A DNA stretch of 64,000 nucleotides from Aphodoplasma sp045592745 (lineage in GTDB: Bacteria > Bacillota > Clostridia > UBA1381 > UMGS1253), in the NCBI GenBank assembly GCA_045592745.1, contig JAZNVH010000032.1:13803-77802 (forward strand), in the 5' to 3' direction. Positions 17,360-25,283 of the stretch are shown in pieces. Position 1 is the stretch's first letter. Every line of letters starts with the position of its first letter. The notes under the pieces were generated by a model. That model was not told the origin of the DNA. It saw only the letters and a program-made list of their open reading frames with translations, and did no database searches. A program made the position numbers and the translations under genes.

Positions 17360-18250
17360 ATGAGGTTTTTACATAAGATAATCAGCGTGTCTGTGGCGGG
17401 TGTAGTTGCTTTATGCACTATGTTTGGAACTGCCGCTTTTGCACGTGATGGTGTTGTTACGGCAAGCGTGCTCAATGTCAGACAAAATCCTTCGTATGAC
17501 GCTGATATTATAGGACAACTTAATAAAGATACAATGGTTAATGCATATGACTGTGACCAAAACGGTTGGTATGTTATAAATTATGGTGACAGATATGCTT
17601 ATGTTGCAAGTGCATATATTAAGCTTTCAATGCCAAGTCATGCATCAAAGGAGAAAGTTTATTATGATAATGTAATTTATGGTAAAACTAATGTTGCTAC
17701 CCTTAATGTGAGAGATGGTGCTACATTTGATTGCACAATAGTTGATACCGTTCCCAAAGGCACAAAGTACATTATATATGGACAGGAAAATGGTTTCTTT
17801 ATTATAAAAGATGGCGATGTTGAGCGCTATGTGTACAATCAGTATGTAGATGGAATTTCGCAGGAGGAATACAATACACCTTCAGGTGCTCCCCAGGTGG
17901 TTGAGGAAGCAATGAAGTACATAGGTACGCCGTATGTATATGGCGGTTCAAGTCCGAGAGGTTTTGACTGTTCGGGATTTACTTCGTACGTTTACAGACA
18001 GCTTGGAGTAACACTTAACCGTACGGCAGCAGGTCAGGCATCAAACGGCGTAGCGGTAAGAAAAAGCGAACTTTTGCTGGGTGATTTGGTGTTATTTAAT
18101 ACATATGGTAGTGGAATAGGCCACGTTGGCATTTATGTTGGTGACGGAAATATGGTTCATGCACCATACTCGGGACAGAGAGTAAGAGTAGAAACAATTA
18201 ATTCGGGTTACTACGCATCAACATATGTTGGAGCAAGAAGAATATTTTAA
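17360..18250 (+). CDS. Secreted SH3 - NlpC/P60 peptidoglycan endopeptidase
   Basis: A 296-residue exported wall hydrolase. The signal peptide spans about residues 1-29 (hydrophobic SVSVAGVVALCTMF, then AAFA). Two bacterial SH3 domains follow (about 31-85, opening VTASVLNVRQNPS, and about 108-165, opening VATLNVRDGA). The NlpC/P60 domain runs from about 175 to the end, with catalytic Cys204 in RGFDCSGF, His255 in GHVGIYVG and a third residue near VHAP. Such enzymes cut gamma-D-Glu to diamino acid stem-peptide bonds. GGAGGTT lies before the ATG. It is transcribed alone, with its own promoter and terminator. Confidence 0.92.
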   Translation: MRFLHKIISVSVAGVVALCTMFGTAAFARDGVVTASVLNVRQNPSYDADIIGQLNKDTMVNAYDCDQNGWYVINYGDRYAYVASAYIKLSMPSHASKEKVYYDNVIYGKTNVATLNVRDGATFDCTIVDTVPKGTKYIIYGQENGFFIIKDGDVERYVYNQYVDGISQEEYNTPSGAPQVVEEAMKYIGTPYVYGGSSPRGFDCSGFTSYVYRQLGVTLNRTAAGQASNGVAVRKSELLLGDLVLFNTYGSGIGHVGIYVGDGNMVHAPYSGQRVRVETINSGYYASTYVGARRIF

Positions 18251-18266
18251 TTTTAGCTTAAAATTT

Positions 18267-18297
18267 AAAGAACAGGTTTTCTGGCCTGTTCTTTATT
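18267..18297 (+). terminator. Rho-independent terminator
   Basis: A 10-base-pair perfect stem (18267-18276 with 18285-18294) with an 8-base loop and an AT-rich tail. Confidence 0.75.
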
Positions 18298-18312
18298 ATT
18301 GAATGGAAAATG

Positions 18313-18382
18313 TGCGTCATAAATTCACCCCTTTTGCGTCAAAATAAATATTGACTAAAAAATGACGATATAATTAAGTCAT
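18313..18382 (+). promoter_or_regulatory. Cluster of GTCA/TGAC sites before the ribbon-helix-helix gene
   Basis: TGCGTCA occurs at 18313 and again at 18335 (22 bases apart). TGAC follows at 18352 and 18363 (11 apart) and GTCA at 18378. A TATAAT lies at 18369-18374 without a well-placed -35. Short helically phased repeats are what ribbon-helix-helix repressors bind, so this may be an autoregulatory operator. Confidence 0.35.
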
Positions 18383-18407
18383 AGATTTGTCGAAAGGGGA
18401 TGTATTT

Positions 18408-18575
18408 ATGAAAGACTCTCTGTCAAGATATACTCTTCGCATCAGTCAGCTTTTACTTGATAAATTTGGATATATTGCAGAATATGAGGGAAGAACAAAA
18501 AATAAAGAGCTTGAGCAAATGATAAAGAAGAGAATTATCGAATTTGAAAAAGAAAATGGAAAGATTGAGCTGTAA
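18408..18575 (+). CDS. Small ribbon-helix-helix (Arc-like) protein
   Basis: A 55-residue protein starting MKDSLSRYTLRISQLLLDKF. A short beta-like strand (RYTLRIS) followed by two helices around a turn (YEGRTKNKELEQMIKKRI) and a charged tail resembles Arc/MetJ-type DNA-binding dimers. ATG at 18408 is preceded by AAAGGGG. A TTG 21 bases earlier overlaps that site. The gene ends 40 bases before comEC. Phased GTCA/TGAC motifs upstream could be its operator. It might be a repressor of itself and comEC. The fold call is from pattern only. Confidence 0.6.
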   Translation: MKDSLSRYTLRISQLLLDKFGYIAEYEGRTKNKELEQMIKKRIIEFEKENGKIEL

Positions 18576-18615
18576 ATAGCGCGTAGGAAAAGCAAGTTTT
18601 TTGTGGTGATTGTTA

Positions 18616-20991
18616 TTGAAAAAGAAGGTATTGTTTTCACTGATATCATATATACTTGGCATTTTGGCGTTTGAGATGCTTGATGTATCGACGCTTGTTT
18701 TTGCGTGCATTTCTTTTGTGCTGATAGTGTGCATAAGAAATTTTATGTTTGATGCAAGGAATAAAATCCTTGCATTTTTAATGTGCGGATTTTTTATTTT
18801 TGGTGTGATTTATACTTCTTTTTTCAATTCTATCCAGACGGACAACATAAGTCATTTGACAGGCAAAAATATGACAGTCACAGGACGCATTGTGAAGGTC
18901 TATGACAATAATAATGAGTATTATGATTATTATGAGTTTGAGATATCTGATATCACAATAAAAAATAACAGCGAGCTTTCTGGTGGAAAGGAAAAGGTGA
19001 AACTGTCACTTAAAAAGTACGAACAAAGGTCAAGTTGTGAGCAGTATAATTATGGAGATGTTTTAACGCTTCGGGCAAGTCTTGGCGAAATATCAAAGCC
19101 GCTTAATGAAGGTGAGGCGAATTATAACATATCAAACAAGGCGGACGGAAAGTTCTTTGAGCTTACGGGAGAATATGATAAAAGCGAGTTTGTGTGCTCT
19201 AAAATAAATTATTTTAATATACGCGATTTGGCAATGATTGTAAGAAAATACGGTATTAATGCAATTGACAAGTATTTTAGCGGCGATGATGCTTCGCTTT
19301 TGAAAGGAATACTTCTTAGCAAGAAAACATTTACCGATGAGCATTATACTCGTTTGGCGGATAGCGGCATGATGCATGTTACAGTTGCGTCGGGACTGCA
19401 TGCTGGGTGCGTATTTGCTATGATGACGTGGCTTTGTTTTACACTAAGAATCAAAAAGAAGTGGACGTATTTAATAGCAGGGTTATCTTTGTGGATATTT
19501 GCATTTTTGCAGGCTATGACACCTTCGATTGTAAGAGCCGTTATTATGTTGTGCTTTTATATGTTTTCACAGCTTGTCAGCCGCGACTATGATAAAGAGC
19601 ATATACTTTACATAACCGCGTTTATAATGCTTTTTGCAAATCCGTATATAATTTTTGATTTGGGATTTATACTTTCGTTTGCGTCGGTGCTTGGGATTGC
19701 ATTGTTTTCGGATATAATAAACGAGTATTTACTGCGTATTATAAAAATTAAAAAGCTTTCATCTGCCATAAGTGTAACTCTTTCGGTACAGATTTTGCTT
19801 TTGCCAATTCTAGCTTATTATTTTAATACGATTTCTGTTTATTCACTTTTAGCGAATTTGTTGATAGTGCCTGTAATTACACCTGTATTGGCTGTTGGGT
19901 TTTTATTTATTCTTTTGTCCGGAGTGGGAAGCGTTATACCGATATGTATAGCGTTTGTTTTAAGAATACTTGTAAAATACATAAATGGCGTTATATATTT
20001 TGTGACTGTTTTGCCATTTGCAAAAATCAATATTTTTTCGGCAAATGTGCTGTCTATGTGCATATATTATTTGATTTTGGCATCGGTGTTTGTTCTTTTT
20101 ACAAGGGGAAACAGAAAATATAATTTTACTTATGTCACGATTTGCACTGTGCTTGTGGTATGCGTGACTGTAGTGAGCGTATATTCAAGTTCTCTTATGC
20201 GTGTAAGTTTTATAAATGTAGGTCAGGGCGATGCCACGCTTATAAAAATTCCATACGGGAAAACTGTTGTGATTGATGGCGGCGGAAGCTCGGCTGTAAG
20301 CAAGAAGGATTTGGGAGAAGAAATTTTTGTGCCGTATCTTCGCCAGCATGGTGTAAATACGATAGATTATGCAATTTTATCGCATTATGACAAAGACCAC
20401 GCACAAGGAATTGCCGCAGCTGCGAGGATTATGAAAGTTAAAAATCTTATTTTGCCATACAGAGGAAGCGGTCAAAATAAAGAATATAAAAAAATTATTG
20501 AAGAAATTGCTGTGCAAAATAAAATTAATGTGTTATACTTTAAAGAGGGCGATGTGCTAAAGTTTGGAGATGCAGTTTTTGAAGCGTTTGCACCAACACA
20601 ACAGAATGGCGATAATCGCATGATGAGTGAAAATGACAAGTCGCTTGTTTTAAAACTTACATATGGGAACACAAGCTTTTTGTTTACGGGAGATATTGAA
20701 ACGGCGGCGATTGGCAAGCTTGTCAAATACGAAGATAAAATACGCTCTGATGTTTTGAAGGCGGCGCATCATGGTTCTGATGAATCAAACCCGACGAAGC
20801 TTATAAGAACAGTAGCACCAGAGTGTGCTGTGATAAGCGTTGGCAAAGATAATATTTATGATTTGCCTTCAAGGTATACGCTGAGGCTTTTTGAAAGAGA
20901 AGGGATTAATGTACTTCGTACAGATGAATGTGGAAGCGTGAGCTTTTATGTAAATAAGGACGAAATAAAATGGATTGATACTTTTTATTAA
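18616..20991 (+). CDS. comEC: ComEC/Rec2 DNA-uptake channel
   Basis: About 791 residues. Several N-terminal helices and a DUF4131 region come first, then the Competence domain with many helices (about 225-500, including MMHVTVASGLHAG), then a C-terminal metallo-beta-lactamase-like domain with VGQGDATLI, SHYDKDHAQG (about 587-596), FTGDIE and KAAHHGSDESN. This full three-part layout is standard ComEC, the channel that passes one strand of transforming DNA. Start codons are both TTG (18610 or 18616). GGTGAT at 18605-18610 favours 18616. comEA is not adjacent, but holA follows, as is common. Confidence 0.92.
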   Translation: MKKKVLFSLISYILGILAFEMLDVSTLVFACISFVLIVCIRNFMFDARNKILAFLMCGFFIFGVIYTSFFNSIQTDNISHLTGKNMTVTGRIVKVYDNNNEYYDYYEFEISDITIKNNSELSGGKEKVKLSLKKYEQRSSCEQYNYGDVLTLRASLGEISKPLNEGEANYNISNKADGKFFELTGEYDKSEFVCSKINYFNIRDLAMIVRKYGINAIDKYFSGDDASLLKGILLSKKTFTDEHYTRLADSGMMHVTVASGLHAGCVFAMMTWLCFTLRIKKKWTYLIAGLSLWIFAFLQAMTPSIVRAVIMLCFYMFSQLVSRDYDKEHILYITAFIMLFANPYIIFDLGFILSFASVLGIALFSDIINEYLLRIIKIKKLSSAISVTLSVQILLLPILAYYFNTISVYSLLANLLIVPVITPVLAVGFLFILLSGVGSVIPICIAFVLRILVKYINGVIYFVTVLPFAKINIFSANVLSMCIYYLILASVFVLFTRGNRKYNFTYVTICTVLVVCVTVVSVYSSSLMRVSFINVGQGDATLIKIPYGKTVVIDGGGSSAVSKKDLGEEIFVPYLRQHGVNTIDYAILSHYDKDHAQGIAAAARIMKVKNLILPYRGSGQNKEYKKIIEEIAVQNKINVLYFKEGDVLKFGDAVFEAFAPTQQNGDNRMMSENDKSLVLKLTYGNTSFLFTGDIETAAIGKLVKYEDKIRSDVLKAAHHGSDESNPTKLIRTVAPECAVISVGKDNIYDLPSRYTLRLFEREGINVLRTDECGSVSFYVNKDEIKWIDTFY

Positions 20992-21024
20992 TAAAAGACG
21001 TGATAATAAAAAAGAGGTGAGAGT

Positions 21025-22041
21025 ATGGCAAAAAAAAGCGTGGCAGATGGTCTTTCGATACTTAAAAATCAGCTTAAATCAGGAAAATATGATAATATAT
21101 ATTTGTTTTTTGGAGAGGAGGACTTTCTGAAAAGCTATTATTTTGGTATGCTCAAAAAAAATCTTATTGATGAGGATTTTGCTGATTTTAACTATGTTGT
21201 TTTTGAGGGGGCAAAACAGGATTTCGATGAGATTACACTTGCGCTCGAAACTCCGCCGATGATGGCACAAAGAAAAGTAGTTGTTATTAAGTACAGCGGT
21301 ATATTTTCAAAGGCAACAGAGCAGGCAAAACAGTACTGGAGCGAAAATCTTTCTAATATAAATGATGACGTTGTGATTATTTTTTATGAAGAAGAGGTCG
21401 ACAAACGTAGTGTATTATACAAAGCTGTTGAGAAATATGGAGTTTTGGTTGAATGTGTATATCTTGAAGGAGTAGAGCTTATAAACTGGGTAGGGCGCGG
21501 ATGTCGCGAAGCAGGAAAGGCGATAGGAAAAGCTGAGGTAGAATATTTAATACGAAGCTGTGATGGCGGTATGAATAATATAAAGCGTGAGCTTGAGAAG
21601 TTGTTTGCATACTGCCAGGACAAGATTACGTGCGCAGATATTGATAAAATCGTTACAAAAATGCCGCAGAGCAGGGTGTTTGATATGGTAAATGCCCTGA
21701 TGAAAAAGGATGCAAAAACTGTGTTTGCACGCCTTGACGAGCTTAAGGTCTTAAAAGAATCTGCATTTATGGTATTGGCGATGCTGTTTACAAATTTTGA
21801 GCGCATATTTCATACAAAGCTTTTGCTCGAGCGTGGACAAGCTCCAAATACTATTGCGGCAGCGATTAAGGTTTCACCGTATTTTGTGCGTGATTACATG
21901 AGCGCGGCAAATGGCTTTGACAAGCGCTTTTTGCGCGAAATATTAAAAGAGATTGCACGAATTGATTATAGTATCAAGCAGGGCAGGATTGATGAATGGA
22001 TTGGCGTTGAAAACTTTTTGGCAAAATGTATGGCGAGGTAG
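21025..22041 (+). CDS. holA: DNA polymerase III delta subunit HolA
   Basis: A 338-residue clamp-loader subunit. The opening LSILKNQLKSGKYDNIYLFF with GEEDFL, the KVVVIKYS segment and the C-terminal helical collar (DYSIKQGRIDEWIGVENFL) are typical YqeN/HolA. It opens the beta clamp within the clamp-loader complex. It follows comEC by 33 bases with AAGAGGTGAGAG before the ATG, a gene pair conserved in Firmicutes. The TAG stop shows that TAG is used as a normal stop in this genome. Confidence 0.93.
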   Translation: MAKKSVADGLSILKNQLKSGKYDNIYLFFGEEDFLKSYYFGMLKKNLIDEDFADFNYVVFEGAKQDFDEITLALETPPMMAQRKVVVIKYSGIFSKATEQAKQYWSENLSNINDDVVIIFYEEEVDKRSVLYKAVEKYGVLVECVYLEGVELINWVGRGCREAGKAIGKAEVEYLIRSCDGGMNNIKRELEKLFAYCQDKITCADIDKIVTKMPQSRVFDMVNALMKKDAKTVFARLDELKVLKESAFMVLAMLFTNFERIFHTKLLLERGQAPNTIAAAIKVSPYFVRDYMSAANGFDKRFLREILKEIARIDYSIKQGRIDEWIGVENFLAKCMAR

Positions 22042-22047
22042 AGTTTT

Positions 22048-22569
22048 ATGAAAAAGACGAACAAAATGGTGTTGGCGGCTGTATTTCTTGCGATTGGTAT
22101 GATATTGCCATTTTTGACGGGACAGATAAAAGAGATTGGGGACTCGCTTCTTCCAATGCATTTGCCAGTTATGCTTTGTGGAATAATTTGCGGTGGTAAA
22201 TACGGTTTGGTTGTAGGACTTGTTTTGCCCGTGTTAAGAAGTATGTGCTTTAGTATGCCGCCTTTATATCCAAACAGCATATGGATGGCGCTTGAGCTTG
22301 CTACATATGGTTTTGTAATAGGAATTGTGTATGCAAAACTTAAAAAGATGCGTACAAAAGGTGTAGTTATTTCGCTGGTCAGCGCAATGCTTGCCGGAAG
22401 AATTGTATGGGGAATAGCAAAGTCGATTCTTTTGAGCGTATGTGGAAAAAAGTTTTTGATAGGAATGTTTTTTGCCCAAGGGTTTGTTGATGCCTTTCCC
22501 GGAATTATATTTCAGCTTGTTTTGATTCCGTCGATTGTGTATTTTATAGATAAGCGCACTGAAAAATAA
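22048..22569 (+). CDS. ECF transporter S component, substrate unknown
   Basis: A 173-residue protein with five to six membrane helices. The motif LPMHLPVMLCGIICGGKYG (about residues 33-51) is characteristic of energy-coupling-factor substrate-binding subunits, which work with a shared EcfA-A'-T module encoded elsewhere. RSMCFSMPPLYPN and MALELATYGFVIG follow the family pattern. The vitamin bound cannot be told, since there is no riboswitch or biosynthetic neighbour. It lies 6 bases after holA, so it is probably co-transcribed. Confidence 0.8.
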   Translation: MKKTNKMVLAAVFLAIGMILPFLTGQIKEIGDSLLPMHLPVMLCGIICGGKYGLVVGLVLPVLRSMCFSMPPLYPNSIWMALELATYGFVIGIVYAKLKKMRTKGVVISLVSAMLAGRIVWGIAKSILLSVCGKKFLIGMFFAQGFVDAFPGIIFQLVLIPSIVYFIDKRTEK

Positions 22570-22593
22570 GGGAAAAAAGTTTTAAATAAATGC

Positions 22594-22622
22594 TTGACAA
22601 AGACAAAAAGACGTGTTATACT
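22594..22622 (+). promoter_or_regulatory. Promoter of the infC-rpmI-rplT operon
   Basis: TTGACA at 22594-22599 and TATACT at 22617-22622, spacer 17, about 200 bases before infC. Confidence 0.7.
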
Positions 22623-22629
22623 ATTTTAG

Positions 22630-22821
22630 AAAACAAAGTAGAGTGTATTTGTATGCTCTCACCGTACGGCAGGGCCTATTCGGTTAAATATGTGTAAAAC
22701 GGTGCTTTTGCATCGGCTATTTATGTGTATTTACGGATGAGTGGGTTTGCCTGCTTGTTCGTTTTTTGTTTTTATGATTAAGTAAGGCGCAGGCCTTAAA
22801 ATTTAAAGTGGATGGTGATAC
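22630..22821 (+). promoter_or_regulatory. infC 5' leader, attenuator-type (possible L20 autoregulation)
   Basis: About 190 untranslated bases lie between the promoter and infC. They contain an intrinsic terminator at 22733-22773, a small hairpin at 22783-22798 (6-base stem, 4-base loop) and an upstream GGCAGG (around 22665-22675) that can pair with CCTGC of the terminator arm. In Bacillus the same operon is controlled by L20 binding a leader and promoting termination. The same mechanism is inferred here from layout, not from a matched Rfam model. Confidence 0.6.
22733..22773 (+). terminator. Attenuator terminator inside the infC leader
   Basis: A 13-base-pair stem including several G-T pairs (22733-22745 with 22750-22762, 4-base loop) followed by a T-rich run, placed before the coding region. 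Confidence 0.65.
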
Positions 22822-23337
22822 ATTATCAGTAACAAGGAGCAGCAAATTAATGAACAAATCCGTGACAAAGAGGTTCGCTTGATTGGCGCAGATGGCGCAC
22901 AGCTTGGTGTGGTTGGTATTGCAACAGCTCAGCAGGCAGCTATTGATGCAAATCTTGACCTTGTTAAAATTGCGCCTACGGCACAGCCGCCGGTATGCAA
23001 AATCATGGATTATGGCAAGTACAAGTTTGAAGTGGCAAAGCGTGAGAAGGAAAACCGCAAAAATCAAAAGGTTATGGAAGTAAAAGAGGTTAGACTTTCG
23101 CCTTCTATTGATACGCACGATTTTGAAACTAAGCTTAATTCTGCTATCAAGTTTTTGAAAAGCGGAAGCAAGGTGAAGGTTGCTGTGCGTTTCCGTGGCC
23201 GTGAAATCAATCACTCTACAATTGGTGCAGAGCTTTTACAAAGATTTGCCGATGCTGCAGCTGAGTATGGTAATGTAGATAAAAATGCCAAACTTGAGGG
23301 CAGAAGCATGGTTATGTTTATGGCGCCTAAAGCATAA
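22822..23337 (+). CDS. infC: Translation initiation factor IF-3, ATT start
   Basis: A 171-residue factor that keeps 30S subunits free and checks the start codon. The N-terminus NKEQQINEQIRDKEVRLIGA and LVKIAPTAQPPVCKIMDYGKYKFE, with the C-terminal HDFETKLN and KVKVAVRFRGRE, are typical IF-3. In frame, the conserved N-terminus extends upstream past the first TTG (22879) to a TGA at 22816, and only ATT (22822) or ATC (22825) are available starts. ATT sits 6 bases after GGATGG. Non-canonical starts on infC are known to allow IF-3 autoregulation. The family match is certain. The exact start base is likely. Confidence 0.93.
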   Translation: MISNKEQQINEQIRDKEVRLIGADGAQLGVVGIATAQQAAIDANLDLVKIAPTAQPPVCKIMDYGKYKFEVAKREKENRKNQKVMEVKEVRLSPSIDTHDFETKLNSAIKFLKSGSKVKVAVRFRGREINHSTIGAELLQRFADAAAEYGNVDKNAKLEGRSMVMFMAPKA

Positions 23338-23411
23338 TTTGATAGTTACACATTACCTCGCACAGAGGAAATGGCTATAATAAAATTACAAGTTGGAAGG
23401 AGTGTATTATA

Positions 23412-23609
23412 ATGCCTAAAATAAAGACACACAAAGGAGCAGCAAAGAGATTTTCTTTGACTAAGTCCGGTAAGGTTAAAAGAGGAAGCGCTTTCAGAAG
23501 CCACATTTTGACCAAGAAGTCGACTAAGAGAAAGAGAGGATTGCGTATGCCTGCGTATGCAAGCCCCGCTAACGAAGCGACTATCAAAAAATTGATTCCA
23601 TACAAATAA
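23412..23609 (+). CDS. rpmI: 50S ribosomal protein bL35
   Basis: A 65-residue very basic protein: MPKIKTHKGAAKRF, KRGSAFRSHILTKKSTKRKR, and an end with IKKLIPYK. This is a full match to bL35. AAGGAG lies before the ATG. It lies between infC and rplT, the invariant order. Confidence 0.97.
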   Translation: MPKIKTHKGAAKRFSLTKSGKVKRGSAFRSHILTKKSTKRKRGLRMPAYASPANEATIKKLIPYK

Positions 23610-23641
23610 AATTTACAATTCGGAAAGAAGGGAAATAAGCA

Positions 23642-23995
23642 ATGGCAAGAGTAAAAGGTGCATTGACCACCAGAAAAAGACATAAAAAGGTTTTGAAGCT
23701 CGCAAAGGGTTACCGTGGAGCAAAGAGCAAGCTTTACAGAACAGCTAATGAGGCTGTTATGAAATCGCTTGTATATGCATATATCGGCAGAAAGCAGAAG
23801 AAGAGAGAGTTCCGTCGCATGTGGATTGCAAGAATCAGTGCTGCTGCAAAGATGAACGGAATGAACTATTCAAGATTTATGAATGGTCTTAAGAAGGCTG
23901 AGATTGATATCAACAGAAAGATGCTTTCTGAGATTGCAATTGCAGATCCTGCTGCATTCACTGCTTTGGTTGAAAAGGCAAAGGCTGCGCTTTAA
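23642..23995 (+). CDS. rplT: 50S ribosomal protein bL20
   Basis: A 117-residue basic protein with MARVKGALTTRKRHKKVLKL, KGYRGAKSKLYRTA and RMWIARISAAAKMNGMNYS, all standard bL20. It binds 23S rRNA early in assembly and in Firmicutes also represses its own operon through the leader. GAAAGAAGGG lies before the ATG. A terminator follows. Confidence 0.97.
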   Translation: MARVKGALTTRKRHKKVLKLAKGYRGAKSKLYRTANEAVMKSLVYAYIGRKQKKREFRRMWIARISAAAKMNGMNYSRFMNGLKKAEIDINRKMLSEIAIADPAAFTALVEKAKAAL

Positions 23996-24005
23996 TAAGA
24001 AAATT

Positions 24006-24045
24006 TATGGGGAAGCTGTATATGCGGCTTCCCATATTTTTTGCT
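24006..24045 (+). terminator. Rho-independent terminator of the infC operon
   Basis: Stem 24010-24018 with 24025-24033 (one T-G pair), then an AT-rich T-run. Confidence 0.8.
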
Positions 24046-24091
24046 TTTTTAGAATAAATAAAAAATAAATTGAGAAAATATAAAAAAAGAC

Positions 24092-24120
24092 TTGACAAAT
24101 ATCACAAAAGGGTGTATTAT
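24092..24120 (+). promoter_or_regulatory. Promoter of tRNA-Gln
   Basis: TTGACA at 24092-24097 and TATTAT at 24115-24120, spacer 17, 21 bases before the tRNA. Confidence 0.7.
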
Positions 24121-24141
24121 ATTTAGGTGGCAAATGAATAT

Positions 24142-24215
24142 TGCGGAATTGTGTAAAGGTAGCACAAACGACTCTGACTCGTTTTGTGAGGGTTCGAATC
24201 CTTCTTCCGCAACCA
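24142..24215 (+). tRNA. tRNA-Gln (anticodon CTG)
   Basis: It folds as a complete cloverleaf. A 7-base acceptor stem (TGCGGAA with TTCCGCA) is followed by the D arm GTGT/GCAC, an anticodon stem AACGA/TCGTT around loop CTCTGAC (anticodon CTG), a T arm GAGGG/CCTTC around TTCGAAT, and encoded ACCA. It reads CAG. It stands alone with its own promoter and terminator. Confidence 0.95.
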
Positions 24216-24218
24216 TGA

Positions 24219-24248
24219 AAAATCCTGTCTTTGGCAGGATTTTGTTTT
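24219..24248 (+). terminator. Terminator after tRNA-Gln
   Basis: An 11-base-pair stem with one T-G pair (24219-24229 with 24233-24243) followed by a T-rich run. Confidence 0.8.
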
Positions 24249-24292
24249 ATGCAAAGCTAGATTAGATATAAATTTTTGGGATAGAATTATAT

Positions 24293-25225
24293 ATGGAAAT
24301 TTTTGCATCAACATTAAATCAAACGGCATTTCTTTTTAGTTTTATAATTATAGGATATTTTCTTGCAAAATGGAAAGTTTTGCCTGATAATTCTTCGGTA
24401 GTCCTATCAAAGCTTGAAAATACGGTTTTTATACCTGCGCTCGTTATGGGAACATTTATTTAGAATTTTACTGCAGAAAGAATAAGCGAGGCGTCAAACA
24501 TCCTTCTTATAAGCTTTATTGTGGAACTTGTTGTAATACCGTTTGCGATTTTTGTTTCGAAATTGCTTACAAAGGACAAATACATTCAAAATATTTATAC
24601 GTATGGATTTGCATTTGCCAATTTTGGCTTTATGGGAAATGCAGTTGTGATGAGTCTTTTTCCCGACATATTCTTTGAATATTTGATTTTTACATTACCT
24701 TTGTGGACTTTGATTTATGTATGGGCAGTTCCGAGACTTCTGATGGTAGACACAGAAAAAAAGCAAACCTTTAGGGAAACGGCAAAAGCATTTGTAAATC
24801 CTATGTTTATTGCAATGCTTATAGGTATGCTGATTGGACTGTTAAATATTAAGCTTCCGGTGTGGTTTGTGTCGCTTGTTGATGTTTCCGGAGATTGTAT
24901 GTCGCCAATTGCTATGCTTCTTACAGGTGTAGTGGTTTCGACAATATCACTTAAAAAGACATTTACAGATATAAAAATCTATTTTATTTCATTTATACGC
25001 CTTATTGTTATGCCGATGATTTTTATATTGGTTGCTCAGTTTTTTGAAATTCCGCAGACGGTTTATGTTTGTGCACTTTGCTCACTTGCAATGCCGCTTG
25101 GACTTAATACTGTTGTAATTCCAAGTGGTCTTGGAAAGGACACGTCGGTAGCTGCAGGATTGGCAGTTGTTTCACATTTGTTTGCCGTTTTGACAATTCC
25201 TGTTATTTTTATGGTTATAAAATAG
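24293..25225 (+). pseudogene. AEC-family permease interrupted by an in-frame TAG
   Basis: Reading from ATG 24293 gives an auxin-efflux-carrier-type N-terminus (MEIFASTLNQTAFLFSFIII, then KLENTVFIPALVMGTFI). A TAG at 24461-24463 stops it at codon 57. The same frame then continues without interruption (NFTAERISEASNILL...) to a TAG at 25223, giving 310 codons in all, the usual AEC length of about ten helices. CAG or another one-base neighbour changed to TAG would explain it. An ORF from GTG 24521 lacks the first two helices and is unlikely to work alone. TAG serves as a normal stop elsewhere here (holA, YlmC-like), so recoding is unlikely. Confidence 0.8.
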
Positions 25226-25243
25226 ACATATATTTGTTTTATA

Positions 25244-25273
25244 AAAAAAGACATCCAAGAGGATGTCTTTTTT
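25244..25273. terminator. Bidirectional terminator between the AEC gene and degV
   Basis: A 13-base-pair perfect stem, A-rich on one side and T-rich on the other, with a 4-base loop. It can serve both converging genes. Confidence 0.9.
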
Positions 25274-25283
25274 GTGTGTTTTA

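Noticed and set aside
18351..18374. TTGACT/TATAAT promoter for the small regulator
   Set aside because: Spacer is only 12 bases, too short for sigma-A. The elements may belong to the operator-like repeats instead.
24461..24463. TAG read as an amino acid (recoding)
   Set aside because: TAG ends holA, the YlmC-like gene and this permease itself, so it is a normal stop here.
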